Origin: Betaproteobacteria bacterium
GTDB lineage: Bacteria > Pseudomonadota > Gammaproteobacteria > Burkholderiales > Burkholderiaceae_C
Length of the DNA: 64,000 bases
Assembly: GCA_016716535.1 (NCBI GenBank)
Contig: JADJWD010000006.1
Coordinates: 1-64,000, forward strand
Direction of reading: 5' to 3'
Shown here: piece after piece, positions 28,008 to 37,023 of the stretch
Layout: every line of letters begins with the position of its first letter
Position numbering within the stretch: position 1 is the first letter of the stretch
Made by a program: the position numbers and the translations under genes
Notes under the pieces: generated by a model
Database searches by the model: none
Seen by the model: only the letters and a program-made list of their open reading frames with translations
What the model was told of the DNA's origin: nothing

Positions 28008-28646
28008 TCAGCGCAGGGCCACGCCGGTCTTGCTTTGCAGCTCTTCGTGCGTGACGCCGGGCGCCAGTTCGACGACTTTCAGCCCGTGCGGCGTCACGTC
28101 CAGCACCGCGAGGTCGGTGATGATGCGGTCGACGACGCCGACGCCGGTCAGCGGCAGCGTGCACTTGGGCAGGATCTTCAGGTCGATGCCGCCGTCCTTC
28201 TTCTTCGCGACGTGCTCCATCAGCACGACGACGCTCTTGACGCCGCCGACGAGGTCCATCGCGCCGCCCATGCCCTTGACCATCTTGCCGGGGATCATCC
28301 AGTTCGCGAGGTCGCCCTTCTCGCTGACCTGCATTGCGCCGAGGATGCTCAAGTTGATCTTGCCGCCGCGGATCATCGCGAAGCTGTCGTGGCTGCCGAA
28401 GATCGACGAGCCGGGGATCGTCGTCACCGTCTGCTTGCCGGCGTTGATGAGGTCGGCGTCGATCTCGTCCTCGGTCGGGAACGGGCCGATGCCGAGCATG
28501 CCGTTCTCGCTTTGCAGCCAGACCTCGATGTCGCGGGGCACGTAGTTGGCCACCAGCGTCGGGATGCCGATGCCGAGGTTGACGTAGTAGCCGTCCTGCA
28601 GCTCCTGCGCGGCGCGCGCGGCCATCTGGTCCTGGGTCCAGGGCAT
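28008..28646 (-). CDS. scoB: 3-oxoacid CoA-transferase subunit B
   Basis: 212 residues from the ATG at 28646. The family I CoA-transferase beta motif QSENGMLGIGP contains the catalytic glutamate (about residue 47). GGKINLSILGAMQVSEKGDLANW and MGGAMDLVGGVKSVVVLMEH are further conserved stretches. With ScoA it transfers CoA from succinyl-CoA to acetoacetate or a related 3-oxoacid. It is the second gene of the scoAB operon, 41 bases after scoA. Confidence 0.96.
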   Translation of the reverse strand: MPWTQDQMAARAAQELQDGYYVNLGIGIPTLVANYVPRDIEVWLQSENGMLGIGPFPTEDEIDADLINAGKQTVTTIPGSSIFGSHDSFAMIRGGKINLSILGAMQVSEKGDLANWMIPGKMVKGMGGAMDLVGGVKSVVVLMEHVAKKKDGGIDLKILPKCTLPLTGVGVVDRIITDLAVLDVTPHGLKVVELAPGVTHEELQSKTGVALR

Positions 28647-28687
28647 GTGTGTTCTCCTTGCGAGCTTCGTGCTTCGGGGCGCGCGCG

Positions 28688-29395
28688 TCAGGCGGCGGTC
28701 TTTTCGCGCACCGTACGCTTCTCGATGCGCTTTTCCGGCTTTGCGTTCAACACCAGCCGGTGCACGTAGATGCCCGGCAGGTGCACCGCGTCGGGGTCGA
28801 AGGTGCCGGTGGGCACGATCTCCTCGACCTCGACGACGCTCACCTTGCCGGCCATGATCACCGCCGGGTTGAAGTTGCGCGCCGTGCGGCGGAAGACGAG
28901 GTTGCCGCTCTCGTCGGCCTTCCACGCCTTGCCCAGCGCCACGTCGGGCACGAGCGCGCGCTCCATCACGTAGACCTTGCCGTCGAACTCGCGCGTCTCC
29001 TTGCCCTCGGCGACCATCGTGCCGACGCCGGTGCGCGCGAAGAACGCCGGGATGCCGGCGCCGCCGGCGCGCAGCTTTTCGGCCAGCGTGCCCTGCGGCG
29101 TGAACTCGAGCTCCAGCTCGCCGGCGAGGTACTGGCGCTCGAACTCCTTGTTCTCGCCGACGTAGCTCGAGATCATCTTCTTGATCTGCCGCGTCTCGAG
29201 CAGCTTGCCCAGGCCGAAGCCGTCGACGCCGGCGTTGTTGGAGATGACGGTGAGGTTCTTCTTGCCCGAGTCGCGCAGCGCGTCGATCAGCGCCTCGGGG
29301 ATGCCGCACAGGCCGAAGCCGCCGACGGCGAGCAGTTGGCCATCGGCAACGATGCCGTCGAGCGCCGCGGCGGCGCTGGGGTAGATCTTGCGCAT
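28688..29395 (-). CDS. scoA: 3-oxoacid CoA-transferase subunit A
   Basis: 235 residues from the ATG at 29395 (MRKIYPSAAAAL); an upstream ATG at 29443 lies inside a palindrome and is less likely. Conserved stretches include the CoA-binding GGFGLCGIPEALIDAL, TVISNNAGVDGFGLG, AGGAGIPAFFARTGVGT and RTARNFNPAVIMAGK. It forms the alpha part of the scoAB heteromer. Upstream lies a probable operator shared with the divergent thioesterase gene. Confidence 0.96.
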   Translation of the reverse strand: MRKIYPSAAAALDGIVADGQLLAVGGFGLCGIPEALIDALRDSGKKNLTVISNNAGVDGFGLGKLLETRQIKKMISSYVGENKEFERQYLAGELELEFTPQGTLAEKLRAGGAGIPAFFARTGVGTMVAEGKETREFDGKVYVMERALVPDVALGKAWKADESGNLVFRRTARNFNPAVIMAGKVSVVEVEEIVPTGTFDPDAVHLPGIYVHRLVLNAKPEKRIEKRTVREKTAA

Positions 29396-29430
29396 GAGTC
29401 TCTGGTCTCCTGGCGAGGCCGCGAAGCGTA

Positions 29431-29461
29431 CTACGTAAGGCATTAAGTAGGCGTTACGTAG
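29431..29461. promoter_or_regulatory. Inverted repeat in the scoA/thioesterase intergenic region, candidate operator
   Basis: CTACGTAA (29431-29438) and TTACGTAG (29454-29461) are perfect 8-base inverted arms with a 15-base spacer. They lie 36 bases from the scoA start and 60 from the divergent thioesterase start. The layout suits a dimeric repressor, for example of the TetR family common at acyl-CoA genes; the regulator is not encoded next to it. Confidence 0.6.
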
Positions 29462-29520
29462 AATTCATTAATGCCCACCGAGAAGGCCCCGACGGGGATG
29501 AGCAACGAGGTTCACCGACG

Positions 29521-29958
29521 ATGAGCACGCCCGACCCGATGGCCTCGCTGGCCGACCCCGAGATGCTGACGCACGCGCTGGCGCGCCTGTTCGCGCCGTG
29601 GGTGCGCGAGCTGGACCTGCGCGTGCTCGAGGCGCGCGCCGGCGAGGTGACGCTGGCGCTGCCGGTGACGAGCCGCCACGTGCACGAAGGCGGCGTGCTG
29701 TGCGGCCAGACGATGATGGCCGCCGCCGACACGGCGATGGTGCTGGCGGTGATGACCCGGCTCGGCGGCTTCAAGCCGATGACCACCGTGCAGCTGCAGA
29801 CGAGCTTCCTGCGCCAGGTGGCCGGCACCAGCGGCACGGCACGCGTCGTCGCGCGCGTGCTGCGCATGGGCAAGAACCTCGTCTTCGGCGAGATCCAGAT
29901 CCTGAACGCCGACGACGAACTCGCCGCGCACGCGACGACGACCTATGCGCTGCTCTGA
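29521..29958 (+). CDS. PaaI-like hotdog-fold thioesterase
   Basis: 145 residues, one hotdog domain. RHVHEGGVLCGQTMMAAADTAM holds the helix and active-site region typical of PaaI/YdiI acyl-CoA thioesterases, and TVQLQTSFLRQV is the following conserved strand. It probably hydrolyses an acyl-CoA in the cytoplasm; substrate unknown. It is divergent from scoAB across a palindrome and is followed after 12 bases by a LuxR-type regulator, possibly in one transcript. Confidence 0.85.
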   Translation: MSTPDPMASLADPEMLTHALARLFAPWVRELDLRVLEARAGEVTLALPVTSRHVHEGGVLCGQTMMAAADTAMVLAVMTRLGGFKPMTTVQLQTSFLRQVAGTSGTARVVARVLRMGKNLVFGEIQILNADDELAAHATTTYALL

Positions 29959-29970
29959 CGGCGCGGGTCC

Positions 29971-30555
29971 GTGAGCAGCACCGCCGCCGAGGCGCTCGAC
30001 CATCGCAGCGCCTTCGAGCTGGCGCCGGTCGGCCTCGTCATCTCGCGCCAGCGGCTGATGCTGGACGTGAACCGCGAACTGCTGAAGATGTTCGGCGCGA
30101 CGCGCGAGATGCTGGTCGGCAAGAGCTTCGAACTCCTGTATCCCTCGGCGGCCGAGTTCGAGCGCACCGGTGAAAGGATCGCCGCGCAGCTCGACGGCGC
30201 CGGCCGCTACAGCGACGAGCGGGTGATGAAGCGCCTGGGCGACGCCGGGGGCGCGCTCGCCGGCGAGCTGTTCTGGTGCCACGTCTCGGGCCGCGCGCTC
30301 GACCCCGAGCGGCCGCACGCGCAGGGCATCTGGGCCTTCGAGGACCTGTCGTCGCGGCGCGTGCTGCGTGTCGAATTCACGCCGCGCGAGCGCGAGATCG
30401 CCGCCTTGCTGATCGAGGGGCTGACGAGCAAGGCCATCGGCCGGCGGCTGGCCGTCAGCCCGCGCACCGTCGATGTCTACCGCGCCCGCCTGATGCGCAA
30501 GACGGGGGCGGCCACCACCACCGAACTCGTGCACAAACTGCTTTCCGGGCGCTGA
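29971..30555 (+). CDS. PAS-domain LuxR-family transcriptional regulator
   Basis: 194 residues from GTG. The N-terminal PAS domain (AFELAPVGLVISRQRLMLDVN, MLVGKSFELLYPSAAEFER) covers about residues 13-125. The C-terminal LuxR helix-turn-helix runs from FTPREREIAALLIEGLTSKA to SPRTVDVYRARLMRKTGA. There is no receiver domain, so sensing should occur through the PAS pocket or a bound cofactor. Its target is unknown; the neighbouring thioesterase and scoAB are candidates. Confidence 0.88.
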   Translation: MSSTAAEALDHRSAFELAPVGLVISRQRLMLDVNRELLKMFGATREMLVGKSFELLYPSAAEFERTGERIAAQLDGAGRYSDERVMKRLGDAGGALAGELFWCHVSGRALDPERPHAQGIWAFEDLSSRRVLRVEFTPREREIAALLIEGLTSKAIGRRLAVSPRTVDVYRARLMRKTGAATTTELVHKLLSGR

Positions 30556-30676
30556 GGTTGGGCCGCTATACCCGAGGATAGCCTTCCGTCATTTCCCCGC
30601 GCCTACCATCGCACAAGTTGTGGGACGAGCCTTTGCGCCAGGGACGGCAGGCAAAGGCACTCGAAACGAGGAGGGA

Positions 30677-31363
30677 ATGATGGACATGGTTGTGAACGAG
30701 GCGGGCAGCCGGACTTCCGAACAGCGCGGGCGCCCGCTGCGCGTGTTCGTGATCGACGACCATCCGATGATCCGGCACGGCCTGGCGGCGATGATCAAGG
30801 CCGAGCGCGAGTTCGAATGGGTCGGTGACGCCGCCGACGGCGACGACGCGGTGCGCCTGGCGCCCGCGCTGCTGCCCGACCTGGTGCTCGTCGACCTGGT
30901 GATGCCGCGCATGGACGGCGTGGCGACGATCCGGGCGCTGAAGCCGCTGCTGCCGAAGACGCACTTCGTCGTGCTGACCAGCGTGCTCGACCCGCACGAG
31001 GTGAAGCGGGCGATGGAAGCCGGCGCCGGTGCCTACCTGCTGAAGAACGCCTCGACGCAGGAACTGGTGACGGTGATGCACACCGCCGCGCGCGGCCAGC
31101 GTGTGCTGGCGCCCGAGGTCAGCGACGCGCTGATGGCCGGCGACCGCAGCCCGCCGCCGGGGTCCGACCTGACGCACCGCGAGCGCGAACTGCTGGCGCT
31201 GATGGCGCGCGGCCTCGCCAACCAGGAGATCAGCAACCGGCTGGGCATCGCGATGCCGACGGTGAAGTTCCACGTCACCAACATCCTGGCCAAGCTGCAC
31301 GCCGACAACCGCACCGAGGCGGTGCTGACGGCGCTGAAGCACCGGCTGGTGACGCTCGAATAA
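30677..31363 (+). CDS. NarL/FixJ-family response regulator
   Basis: 228 residues; GGAGGG precedes the ATG at 30677. The receiver domain (about 20-140) has acidic residues in FVIDDHP, the phosphorylated Asp at about 73 in LVLVDLVMPRMDG, a switch Thr/Ser in VLTS and Lys in YLLKNAS. A LuxR-type DNA-binding domain follows (LTHRERELLALMARGLANQE, MPTVKFHVTNILAKL). No histidine kinase gene adjoins it, so the partner lies elsewhere. It is followed by a strong terminator. Confidence 0.93.
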   Translation: MMDMVVNEAGSRTSEQRGRPLRVFVIDDHPMIRHGLAAMIKAEREFEWVGDAADGDDAVRLAPALLPDLVLVDLVMPRMDGVATIRALKPLLPKTHFVVLTSVLDPHEVKRAMEAGAGAYLLKNASTQELVTVMHTAARGQRVLAPEVSDALMAGDRSPPPGSDLTHRERELLALMARGLANQEISNRLGIAMPTVKFHVTNILAKLHADNRTEAVLTALKHRLVTLE

Positions 31364-31384
31364 GGCGGGCGGTTCTCCCGCAGC

Positions 31385-31413
31385 AAGGGCGCCCCTCGCG
31401 GGCGCCCTTTTTC
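31385..31413 (+). terminator. Rho-independent terminator
   Basis: Perfect 10-bp stem AAGGGCGCCC (31385-31394) with GGGCGCCCTT (31400-31409), five-base loop, then TTTT. It closes the response regulator transcript and lies 9 bases before the stop of the convergent thioesterase. Confidence 0.9.
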
Positions 31414-31421
31414 GTCGCGGC

Positions 31422-31850
31422 TTAGCTGACGATCGCCCGCATCCAGTCGGGCATCGGCTTGCTCTTCTTCGCCGCGAACTCGCACCAAACCGTCGTCGCG
31501 CCGCCCTCGGCGTAGACGACGCCCGGCTCGTCGGTGCGCTCCATCGTCAGGAAGGTGTCGAAGCTGCTGCGGCCGACGTCGGCCGTGTACATGCGCGTGC
31601 GCACCTCGCCGGGGTATTCGAGCTGGCGGATGAAGTTGCAGAAGGCGTTGACGATGATGACGCCCTCGCCGCTGGCCGCCGTGATGCCGTGCGGCGCCGC
31701 GACGCCGAAGAACCAGTCCAGCCGCGCCACCTCGAAGTAGCGGAAGTAGATGGTGTTGTTGACATGGCCCATCGCGTCCATGTCGCCCCAGCGGATCGGG
31801 ACGATCATTTCGTGCACGAGCTTCTTCTGGTCGGGCAGGACAAAGCGCAT
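31422..31850 (-). CDS. YbgC/4-hydroxybenzoyl-CoA thioesterase-type hotdog protein
   Basis: 142 residues. VPIRWGDMDAMGHVNNTIYF is the signature of this hotdog class, with the catalytic aspartate in GDMDAMGHVNN. The rest (YFEVARLDWFFG, YTADVGRSSFD) follows the fold. It should hydrolyse a small or aromatic acyl-CoA; the substrate is not evident. It is the last of three same-strand genes (SDR, yceH, thioesterase), with gaps of 31 and 41 bases. Confidence 0.9.
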   Translation of the reverse strand: MRFVLPDQKKLVHEMIVPIRWGDMDAMGHVNNTIYFRYFEVARLDWFFGVAAPHGITAASGEGVIIVNAFCNFIRQLEYPGEVRTRMYTADVGRSSFDTFLTMERTDEPGVVYAEGGATTVWCEFAAKKSKPMPDWMRAIVS

Positions 31851-31891
31851 CGGTCAGGTGTCTCGCTTGATGTCTCGTTGCGTTCTTCGTT

Positions 31892-32560
31892 TCACGGCGC
31901 GACGCCGAGTTCACGCGCCAGGCGCTGCACCAGCGCCTTCAGCTCGTCCACCTCGGCGGCCAGGCGCGTCTGCTCGGCTTTCAGCGCCGCCAGTTCGCCC
32001 GCGCTCACGTCCGACCCGCCCGGGGCGGCCGCGGCGCGCGACGATTGGCCCGCCGCCGCCGCTGCCAGCATCGGCTCGCCGGTCAGCAACTGCGCCCAGC
32101 GCGCCTCGCGCTCGCCCGGCGCCCGCGCCAGCTTCACGGCGCGTGGCGGCTCCTTGGCGGCCAATTCTTCGAGGAAAGCCTCGACCGACGAGATGTCGGC
32201 AAAGCGATGCAGCCGCTCGCTGTTCAAACGCAGCTCGGCCGCCGTCTGCGGCCCGCGCAGCAGCAGCACGGCCAACAGCGCCACCGCGGCGCCGGGCAGC
32301 TGCAGCGCGCGCGGCGCGTTGTGCTCGAACTTGACGACGCGGCTGCCGCCGCCTTCGAACACCAGCGACAGCGACTTCAACCCGTCGAGCGCCACCAGCA
32401 CGTCGGCTTCGGTGGCCTCGATGACCGGGTCGCGCGCCGTCTTCTGGTTGCAGCCATTGACGAGCGCGTTCAGGCTCAGCGGATAGGTGTCCGGCACCGT
32501 CGCCTGCTTTTCGACGAGCACGCCGAGCACGCGTGCTTCCAGCGGCGTCAGGTGGCGCAT
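31892..32560 (-). CDS. YceH-family (DUF480) protein
   Basis: 222 residues. The N-terminal TPLEARVLGVLVEKQATVPDTYP and SLNALVNGCNQKTARDPV are diagnostic of the family, which has two winged-helix domains. The second begins near QLPGAAVALLAVLLLRGPQTAAELR. The C-terminal AGELAALKAEQTRLAAEVDELKALVQRL is a short predicted coiled coil, a known feature of longer members. Biochemical function is unknown. Confidence 0.92.
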   Translation of the reverse strand: MRHLTPLEARVLGVLVEKQATVPDTYPLSLNALVNGCNQKTARDPVIEATEADVLVALDGLKSLSLVFEGGGSRVVKFEHNAPRALQLPGAAVALLAVLLLRGPQTAAELRLNSERLHRFADISSVEAFLEELAAKEPPRAVKLARAPGEREARWAQLLTGEPMLAAAAAGQSSRAAAAPGGSDVSAGELAALKAEQTRLAAEVDELKALVQRLARELGVAP

Positions 32561-32591
32561 GCGCGAGAGAGCGGAGAGCGCCCGGCTGCCG

Positions 32592-33374
32592 TCAGACGGA
32601 CTGCCCGTCGTGCGCGGCGATCACCGCGCCGTTGACGAAGCGGCTCTCGTTGGCGCACAGCATCACCAGCAGCGCATCGAGGTCGTCGGGCTTGCCGACG
32701 CGCTTGCGCGGGAAGCTCGCGAGCAGCCGCTGCCCGGCCTCGGTCTGCCAGACGTGGTGGTTGATCTCGGTGTCGATGTAGCCGGGGCAGATCGCGTTGA
32801 CGTTGATGCCGAAGCGGCCCCACTCGTGCGCCATCACGCGCGTCATGTGCACGACGCCGGCCTTGCTGATGCCGTAGACGGCGATGCCGTTGGCCACCTG
32901 CAGCCCCGCCATCGACGCGACGTTGACGATGCGCCCGCCGGTGAAGGTGCCCGGCGCCTCGCCTTTGCTGCGCGCGATCATCCTTTTCGCTACCTCCTGC
33001 GCGACGAAGAAAGCGCCGCGCAGGTTGGTGTTCATCACGTCGTCATAGCTCTCGGGTGTCACGTCGACGAGCTTCTGCGTCAGGCCGACGCCCGAGTTGT
33101 TGACGAGGATGTCGATGGCGCCCATCTCGGTCTCGGCGTGCGCGACGGCGGCGCGGATGCTCGCCGGGTCGTTGACGTCGAGCCCCACCACGTGCGCATC
33201 GCCGCCTTCGGCCTCGAGCTCGGCGCGCAGCGTCTTCAGCCGCTCGATGCGCCGCGCCGCCAGCACGACACCGGCGCCGGCGCGGCTGAGCACCCGCGCG
33301 AACTGTGCGCCGAGGCCGCTGCTTGCGCCGGTGACGAAGGCCACGCGGCCCGAGAGATCGATCTGATAGGCCAA
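32592..33374 (-). CDS. SDR-family oxidoreductase
   Basis: 260 residues if started at the TTG at 33374, which has GGAGGG about nine bases upstream; longer readings add an arginine-rich stretch without family support. The Rossmann cofactor loop is TGASSGLG, followed by NNSGVG and the catalytic Ser-x-Tyr-x3-Lys in VASMAGLQVANGIAVYGISK. CPGYIDTEI closes the active site. The pattern suits a NAD(P)-dependent 3-oxoacyl or hydroxyacyl dehydrogenase; the substrate cannot be told. Confidence 0.88.
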   Translation of the reverse strand: MAYQIDLSGRVAFVTGASSGLGAQFARVLSRAGAGVVLAARRIERLKTLRAELEAEGGDAHVVGLDVNDPASIRAAVAHAETEMGAIDILVNNSGVGLTQKLVDVTPESYDDVMNTNLRGAFFVAQEVAKRMIARSKGEAPGTFTGGRIVNVASMAGLQVANGIAVYGISKAGVVHMTRVMAHEWGRFGINVNAICPGYIDTEINHHVWQTEAGQRLLASFPRKRVGKPDDLDALLVMLCANESRFVNGAVIAAHDGQSV

Positions 33375-33575
33375 GGCGAGCCCTCCCGTGGATGAAGCGG
33401 CGCGCCGACGACGCGCGACGCCTGATGCAAATGACGATAGCACGCAGCAACGACGGCGAAGCTGCGGCGGCGCTCGCCTCGAGCAACGCAACACCGCGGC
33501 GCGCCGCGGCATTGCCGCCGCTCATCCCCGCAGCGCCCGCGCGGCACGCGCCATGCGGCATCATCGCCGCCGCCC

Positions 33576-34283
33576 ATGCTGCTGCGCATCGACGACCTGG
33601 CCCGACGCTATGGCCCGAGCACCGTCTTCAGCCACGTCTCGCTGCAGCTGGACCGCGGCGAGTTCGTCGCGCTGCTGGGCGAAAGCGGCGTCGGCAAGTC
33701 GACGCTGCTGAACTGCATCGCCGGCCTGGACCGCCCCGACGGCGGGCGCATCGTGCTCGCCGGCACCGACCTCGCGACGCTGGACGAAGACGCCTGTGCG
33801 CGGCTGCGGCGCCGGCACGTCGGCTTCGTCTTCCAGGCCTTCCACGTGCTGCCGCACCTGCCGGTGGCCGAGAACGTGGCGCTGCCGCTGTGGCTGGCCG
33901 GCGAGCCGCGCATGAGCGCGCTGCAACGCGCCGGCGAAGCGCTCGCCGCCGTCGGCCTCGCAGGCTTCGACGCGCGCTGGCCGGCCGAGCTGTCCGGCGG
34001 GCAGTTGCAGCGCGTCGCCATCGCGCGCGCCGTCGTGCATGCGCCGCAGTTGATCCTCGCCGACGAGCCGACTGGCAACCTCGACCCCGGCACCGCCGCC
34101 GTCGTGCTCGACGTGCTGCGCCGGCAGGTGAAGGAGGCCGGCGCCGCCTGCCTGCTCGTCACCCACTCCGAGGCCGCTGCGGCGCTGGCCGACCGCACGC
34201 TGCGGCTGACGCCGACGGGGATCGTCGCGGGTACGGCAGCTTCGACACCGGCGGCGTCACCGTCCGCCGCGCCCGGGGGCTGA
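33576..34283 (+). CDS. ABC transporter ATP-binding protein (LolD/MacB type)
   Basis: 235 residues. Walker A GESGVGKST (about 35-43), Q-loop FVFQAFHVLPHL, signature LSGGQLQR, and Walker B LILADEPTGNLDP place it in the LolD/MacB/FtsE class that pairs with FtsX-like permeases. Exactly such a permease starts two bases after its stop. The last 20 residues are a low-complexity Ala/Pro/Ser tail. First gene of a three-gene cassette resembling attE-attFG-attH. Confidence 0.93.
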   Translation: MLLRIDDLARRYGPSTVFSHVSLQLDRGEFVALLGESGVGKSTLLNCIAGLDRPDGGRIVLAGTDLATLDEDACARLRRRHVGFVFQAFHVLPHLPVAENVALPLWLAGEPRMSALQRAGEALAAVGLAGFDARWPAELSGGQLQRVAIARAVVHAPQLILADEPTGNLDPGTAAVVLDVLRRQVKEAGAACLLVTHSEAAAALADRTLRLTPTGIVAGTAASTPAASPSAAPGG

Positions 34284-34284
34284 C

Positions 34285-37023
34285 GTGGGCCGCCTCGCGC
34301 ACGCCGTTGCGCTGGCGCCGCTCGTCTGGCGCGAGTGGCGGCACCACCCGTGGCGGCACGCGGTCGCGCTGCTCGCGGTGAGCCTGGGCGTCGCGCTCGC
34401 GGGCTCGGTGCACCTGATCAACCGCTCGGCGCTCGGTGAGTTCGCCGCCGCGGTGCGCAGCGCCAACGGCGACCCCGACCTCAGCCTGCGCGGCCAGCGC
34501 GAAGGGTTCGACGACGGGCTCTTCGCGCGCGTCCTCGACGACGAGGCGGTGCGCCACGCCAGCGCCGTCGTCGAGCTCGAGACCTACGCGCGCGCCGGCC
34601 CCGGGGCACCGCGCCAGCCGGTGCGTGTGCTCGGCATCGATGCGCTGCGTGTCGCCGCGCTCGCGCCGGCGCTCGTGCCGCTGCCGGCGCGCGGCGAGCC
34701 CGCGCAGGTGTTCCTCGACGACGGCGTGCTGTTCGTCAACCGCGCGGCGCGCGAGCAGTGGCTCGGCGCGGCCGAAGCGGGCGCGCGCGACGGCCCGCCG
34801 ACGCTGCAACTGCAAGCCGGCACCGAGTGGCTGACGCTGCGTGTCGCCGGCGACGTGGCGGTCGGCGGCGCACCGCTCGTCGTGCTCGACATCGCCGCGG
34901 CGCAGCGCGCCTTCGGCCTCGCCGGGCGCGTCTCGCGCATCGACCTGCGCCTCGCGCCCGGCAGCGATGCGCAGGCGCTCGCCCGCCGCCTGGCGCTGCC
35001 CGCCGGCGTGCAGGCGGTGGCGCCGCAGGCCAGCGAGCAGCGCGTGTCGGACCTCTCGCGCGCCTATCGCATCAACCTCACCGTGCTGGCGCTGGTGGCG
35101 CTCTTCGTCGGCGCCTTCCTCGTCTACTCGGTCGTCGCGCTGTCGGTCGCGCAGCGCACGTCGGCCTTCGCGCTCTTGGGCGTGCTCGGCATGACGGCGC
35201 GCGGCCGGCGCGCGCTGGTGCTCGCCGAATGCGCGGCGGTGGGCCTGGCCGGTGGCGTGCTCGGCATGGCCGCCGGCACCGGGCTTGCGGCGCTGGCGCT
35301 GCGCGCGCTGGCAGGCGATCTTGGCGGTGGCTACTTCCCCGGCGTGCAGCCGGCGCTGCACTGGAGCACCGCGGCGGCGCTCGGCTTCGTCGCGCTCGGC
35401 ATGTTGTCGGCGATGGCCGGCGGCTGGCTGCCGGCGCGCGCGGCCGAGCGCCTGGCGCCGGCGCAGGCGCTGAAGGGCCTCGGCGAGCCGGCACGGCGCG
35501 CGCCGCCTGCCTGGCCGGCGCTCGTGCTGCTGGCGCTCGGCGCCGCGCTGGCGTTCGTGCCGCCGGTGGCCGGGCTGCCGATCGCCGCGTACCTGTCGGT
35601 GGCGGCGCTGCTGTGCGGCGGCGTCGCCTGGGTGCCGGCGGTGGTGCATGCGTTGACGAGGATCGGCGCGCCGCGCGGTGGGGCTGCGGCGCCAGCAGCG
35701 CCGCCCGAGCCATCGACACAGGCAGCGGGTACTTCGCCGCCGTTCGCGCTCGACGACGACGCGCACTCGACGCGCCGCGGCCGCGCCTCTCCCCTCGCCT
35801 GGCTCGCCTGGCGCCGCGCCGCGTTCCACCGCGCCACGGCCACTGCCGCCACCGCCGGCGTCGTCACGAGCCTCGCGCTGTCGGTGGCGCTGACGGTGAT
35901 GGTCGCGAGCTTCCGCGGCGCCGTCGCCGAATGGCTCGACCAGGTGCTGCCGGCCGACCTGTACGCGCGCAGCGCTGGCAGCGCGGCGATGGCCGACGCC
36001 GCGTGGCTGCCAGCCGACTTCGAGGCGCGGGCACGCGCAGCGCCCGGCGTGCAGCGGCTCGTCGCCTCGCGCGTGCGTTCGCTGCAGCTCGCGCCCGACC
36101 GGCCGCCGGTGGCGCTGATGGCGCGGCCGTTGTCGGAAGAGGCGGCCAACGTCACTGAGGCAGCCAGCGCACGCGAGACCGCCGCCGCCGCGCGCGCACC
36201 ACCGCTCGCCTTCGCCACACCGCCCCGGCCGCCGCACGGCACGCTGCCCGACGTCTTCGTCAGCGAGGCCGTCGAAGCGCTGTACGGCGCGCGGCCCGGC
36301 ACGCAGTTGACGCTGCCGATCGCGTCCACGTCCGGAACCGGCGACGACGGGCGCAGCGCCGCCGGCACTGTCGTGCACGTGCGCGGCGTCTACCGCGACT
36401 TCGCGCGCCAGTTCGGCTCGATCGCGATCGACCGCGCGCTGTACCAGCGCCTCACCGGCGACCGGCGCGCCAGCGACCTGGCGATCTGGCTCGCGCCGGG
36501 CGCCGAGCCGGCGGCGGTGATGGCCGCGCTGCGCGCGCTGCTGCCCGACCCGGCGCTGCTCGACTTCGCGACCACCGGCGAGCTGCGCGCGCTGTCGCTG
36601 CGCATCTTCGACCGCAGCTTCGCCGTCACGCGCTACTTGCAGATCGTCGCCATCGTCATCGGCCTCGTCGGCATCGCCGCCAGCCTGTCGGCACAGGTGC
36701 TGGCGCGGCGCAAGGAGTTCGGCCTGCTCACGCACCTCGGGCTGACGCGCCGGCAGTTGCTGGCGCTCGTCACCGTCGAGGCGGCGGCGTGGATGGCCGC
36801 CGGTGTGCTCGTTGGCCTCCTGCTCGGGCTGGCGGTCAGCGCCGTGCTCGTGCACGTCGTCAACCCGCAGAGCTTTCACTGGACGATGGAGATGGTGCTG
36901 CCGACCGGCCGCCTGGCGGCGCTGGCCGGCGCGGTGTTCGTCGCCGGCACACTGACCGCGGCCTGGGCGGCGCGCGGCGCCACGGCGCGCAGCGCCGTGC
37001 TGTCGGTGAAGGAGGACTGGTGA
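34285..37023 (+). CDS. ABC transporter permease, FtsX-like, two-module
   Basis: 912 residues from GTG. An N-terminal helix (HAVALLAVSLGVALAGSVHL) precedes a large periplasmic domain, then three helices (LTVLALVALFVGAFLVYSVV and on). A second module has a helix near 520-545, another periplasmic domain and three C-terminal helices (YLQIVAIVIGLVGIAASLSA to the end). This is the MacB/LolCE-like layout, here as a fused two-module permease. It probably powers extraction or release of a periplasmic protein or lipid rather than import. Its stop overlaps the next start (GTGA). Confidence 0.9.
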   Translation: MGRLAHAVALAPLVWREWRHHPWRHAVALLAVSLGVALAGSVHLINRSALGEFAAAVRSANGDPDLSLRGQREGFDDGLFARVLDDEAVRHASAVVELETYARAGPGAPRQPVRVLGIDALRVAALAPALVPLPARGEPAQVFLDDGVLFVNRAAREQWLGAAEAGARDGPPTLQLQAGTEWLTLRVAGDVAVGGAPLVVLDIAAAQRAFGLAGRVSRIDLRLAPGSDAQALARRLALPAGVQAVAPQASEQRVSDLSRAYRINLTVLALVALFVGAFLVYSVVALSVAQRTSAFALLGVLGMTARGRRALVLAECAAVGLAGGVLGMAAGTGLAALALRALAGDLGGGYFPGVQPALHWSTAAALGFVALGMLSAMAGGWLPARAAERLAPAQALKGLGEPARRAPPAWPALVLLALGAALAFVPPVAGLPIAAYLSVAALLCGGVAWVPAVVHALTRIGAPRGGAAAPAAPPEPSTQAAGTSPPFALDDDAHSTRRGRASPLAWLAWRRAAFHRATATAATAGVVTSLALSVALTVMVASFRGAVAEWLDQVLPADLYARSAGSAAMADAAWLPADFEARARAAPGVQRLVASRVRSLQLAPDRPPVALMARPLSEEAANVTEAASARETAAAARAPPLAFATPPRPPHGTLPDVFVSEAVEALYGARPGTQLTLPIASTSGTGDDGRSAAGTVVHVRGVYRDFARQFGSIAIDRALYQRLTGDRRASDLAIWLAPGAEPAAVMAALRALLPDPALLDFATTGELRALSLRIFDRSFAVTRYLQIVAIVIGLVGIAASLSAQVLARRKEFGLLTHLGLTRRQLLALVTVEAAAWMAAGVLVGLLLGLAVSAVLVHVVNPQSFHWTMEMVLPTGRLAALAGAVFVAGTLTAAWAARGATARSAVLSVKEDW

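Noticed and set aside
34159..36879. Open frame of 906 codons on the minus strand opposite the FtsX-like permease
   Set aside because: Same antisense effect; the product has no domain and the permease on the plus strand has clear helices and coupled neighbours.
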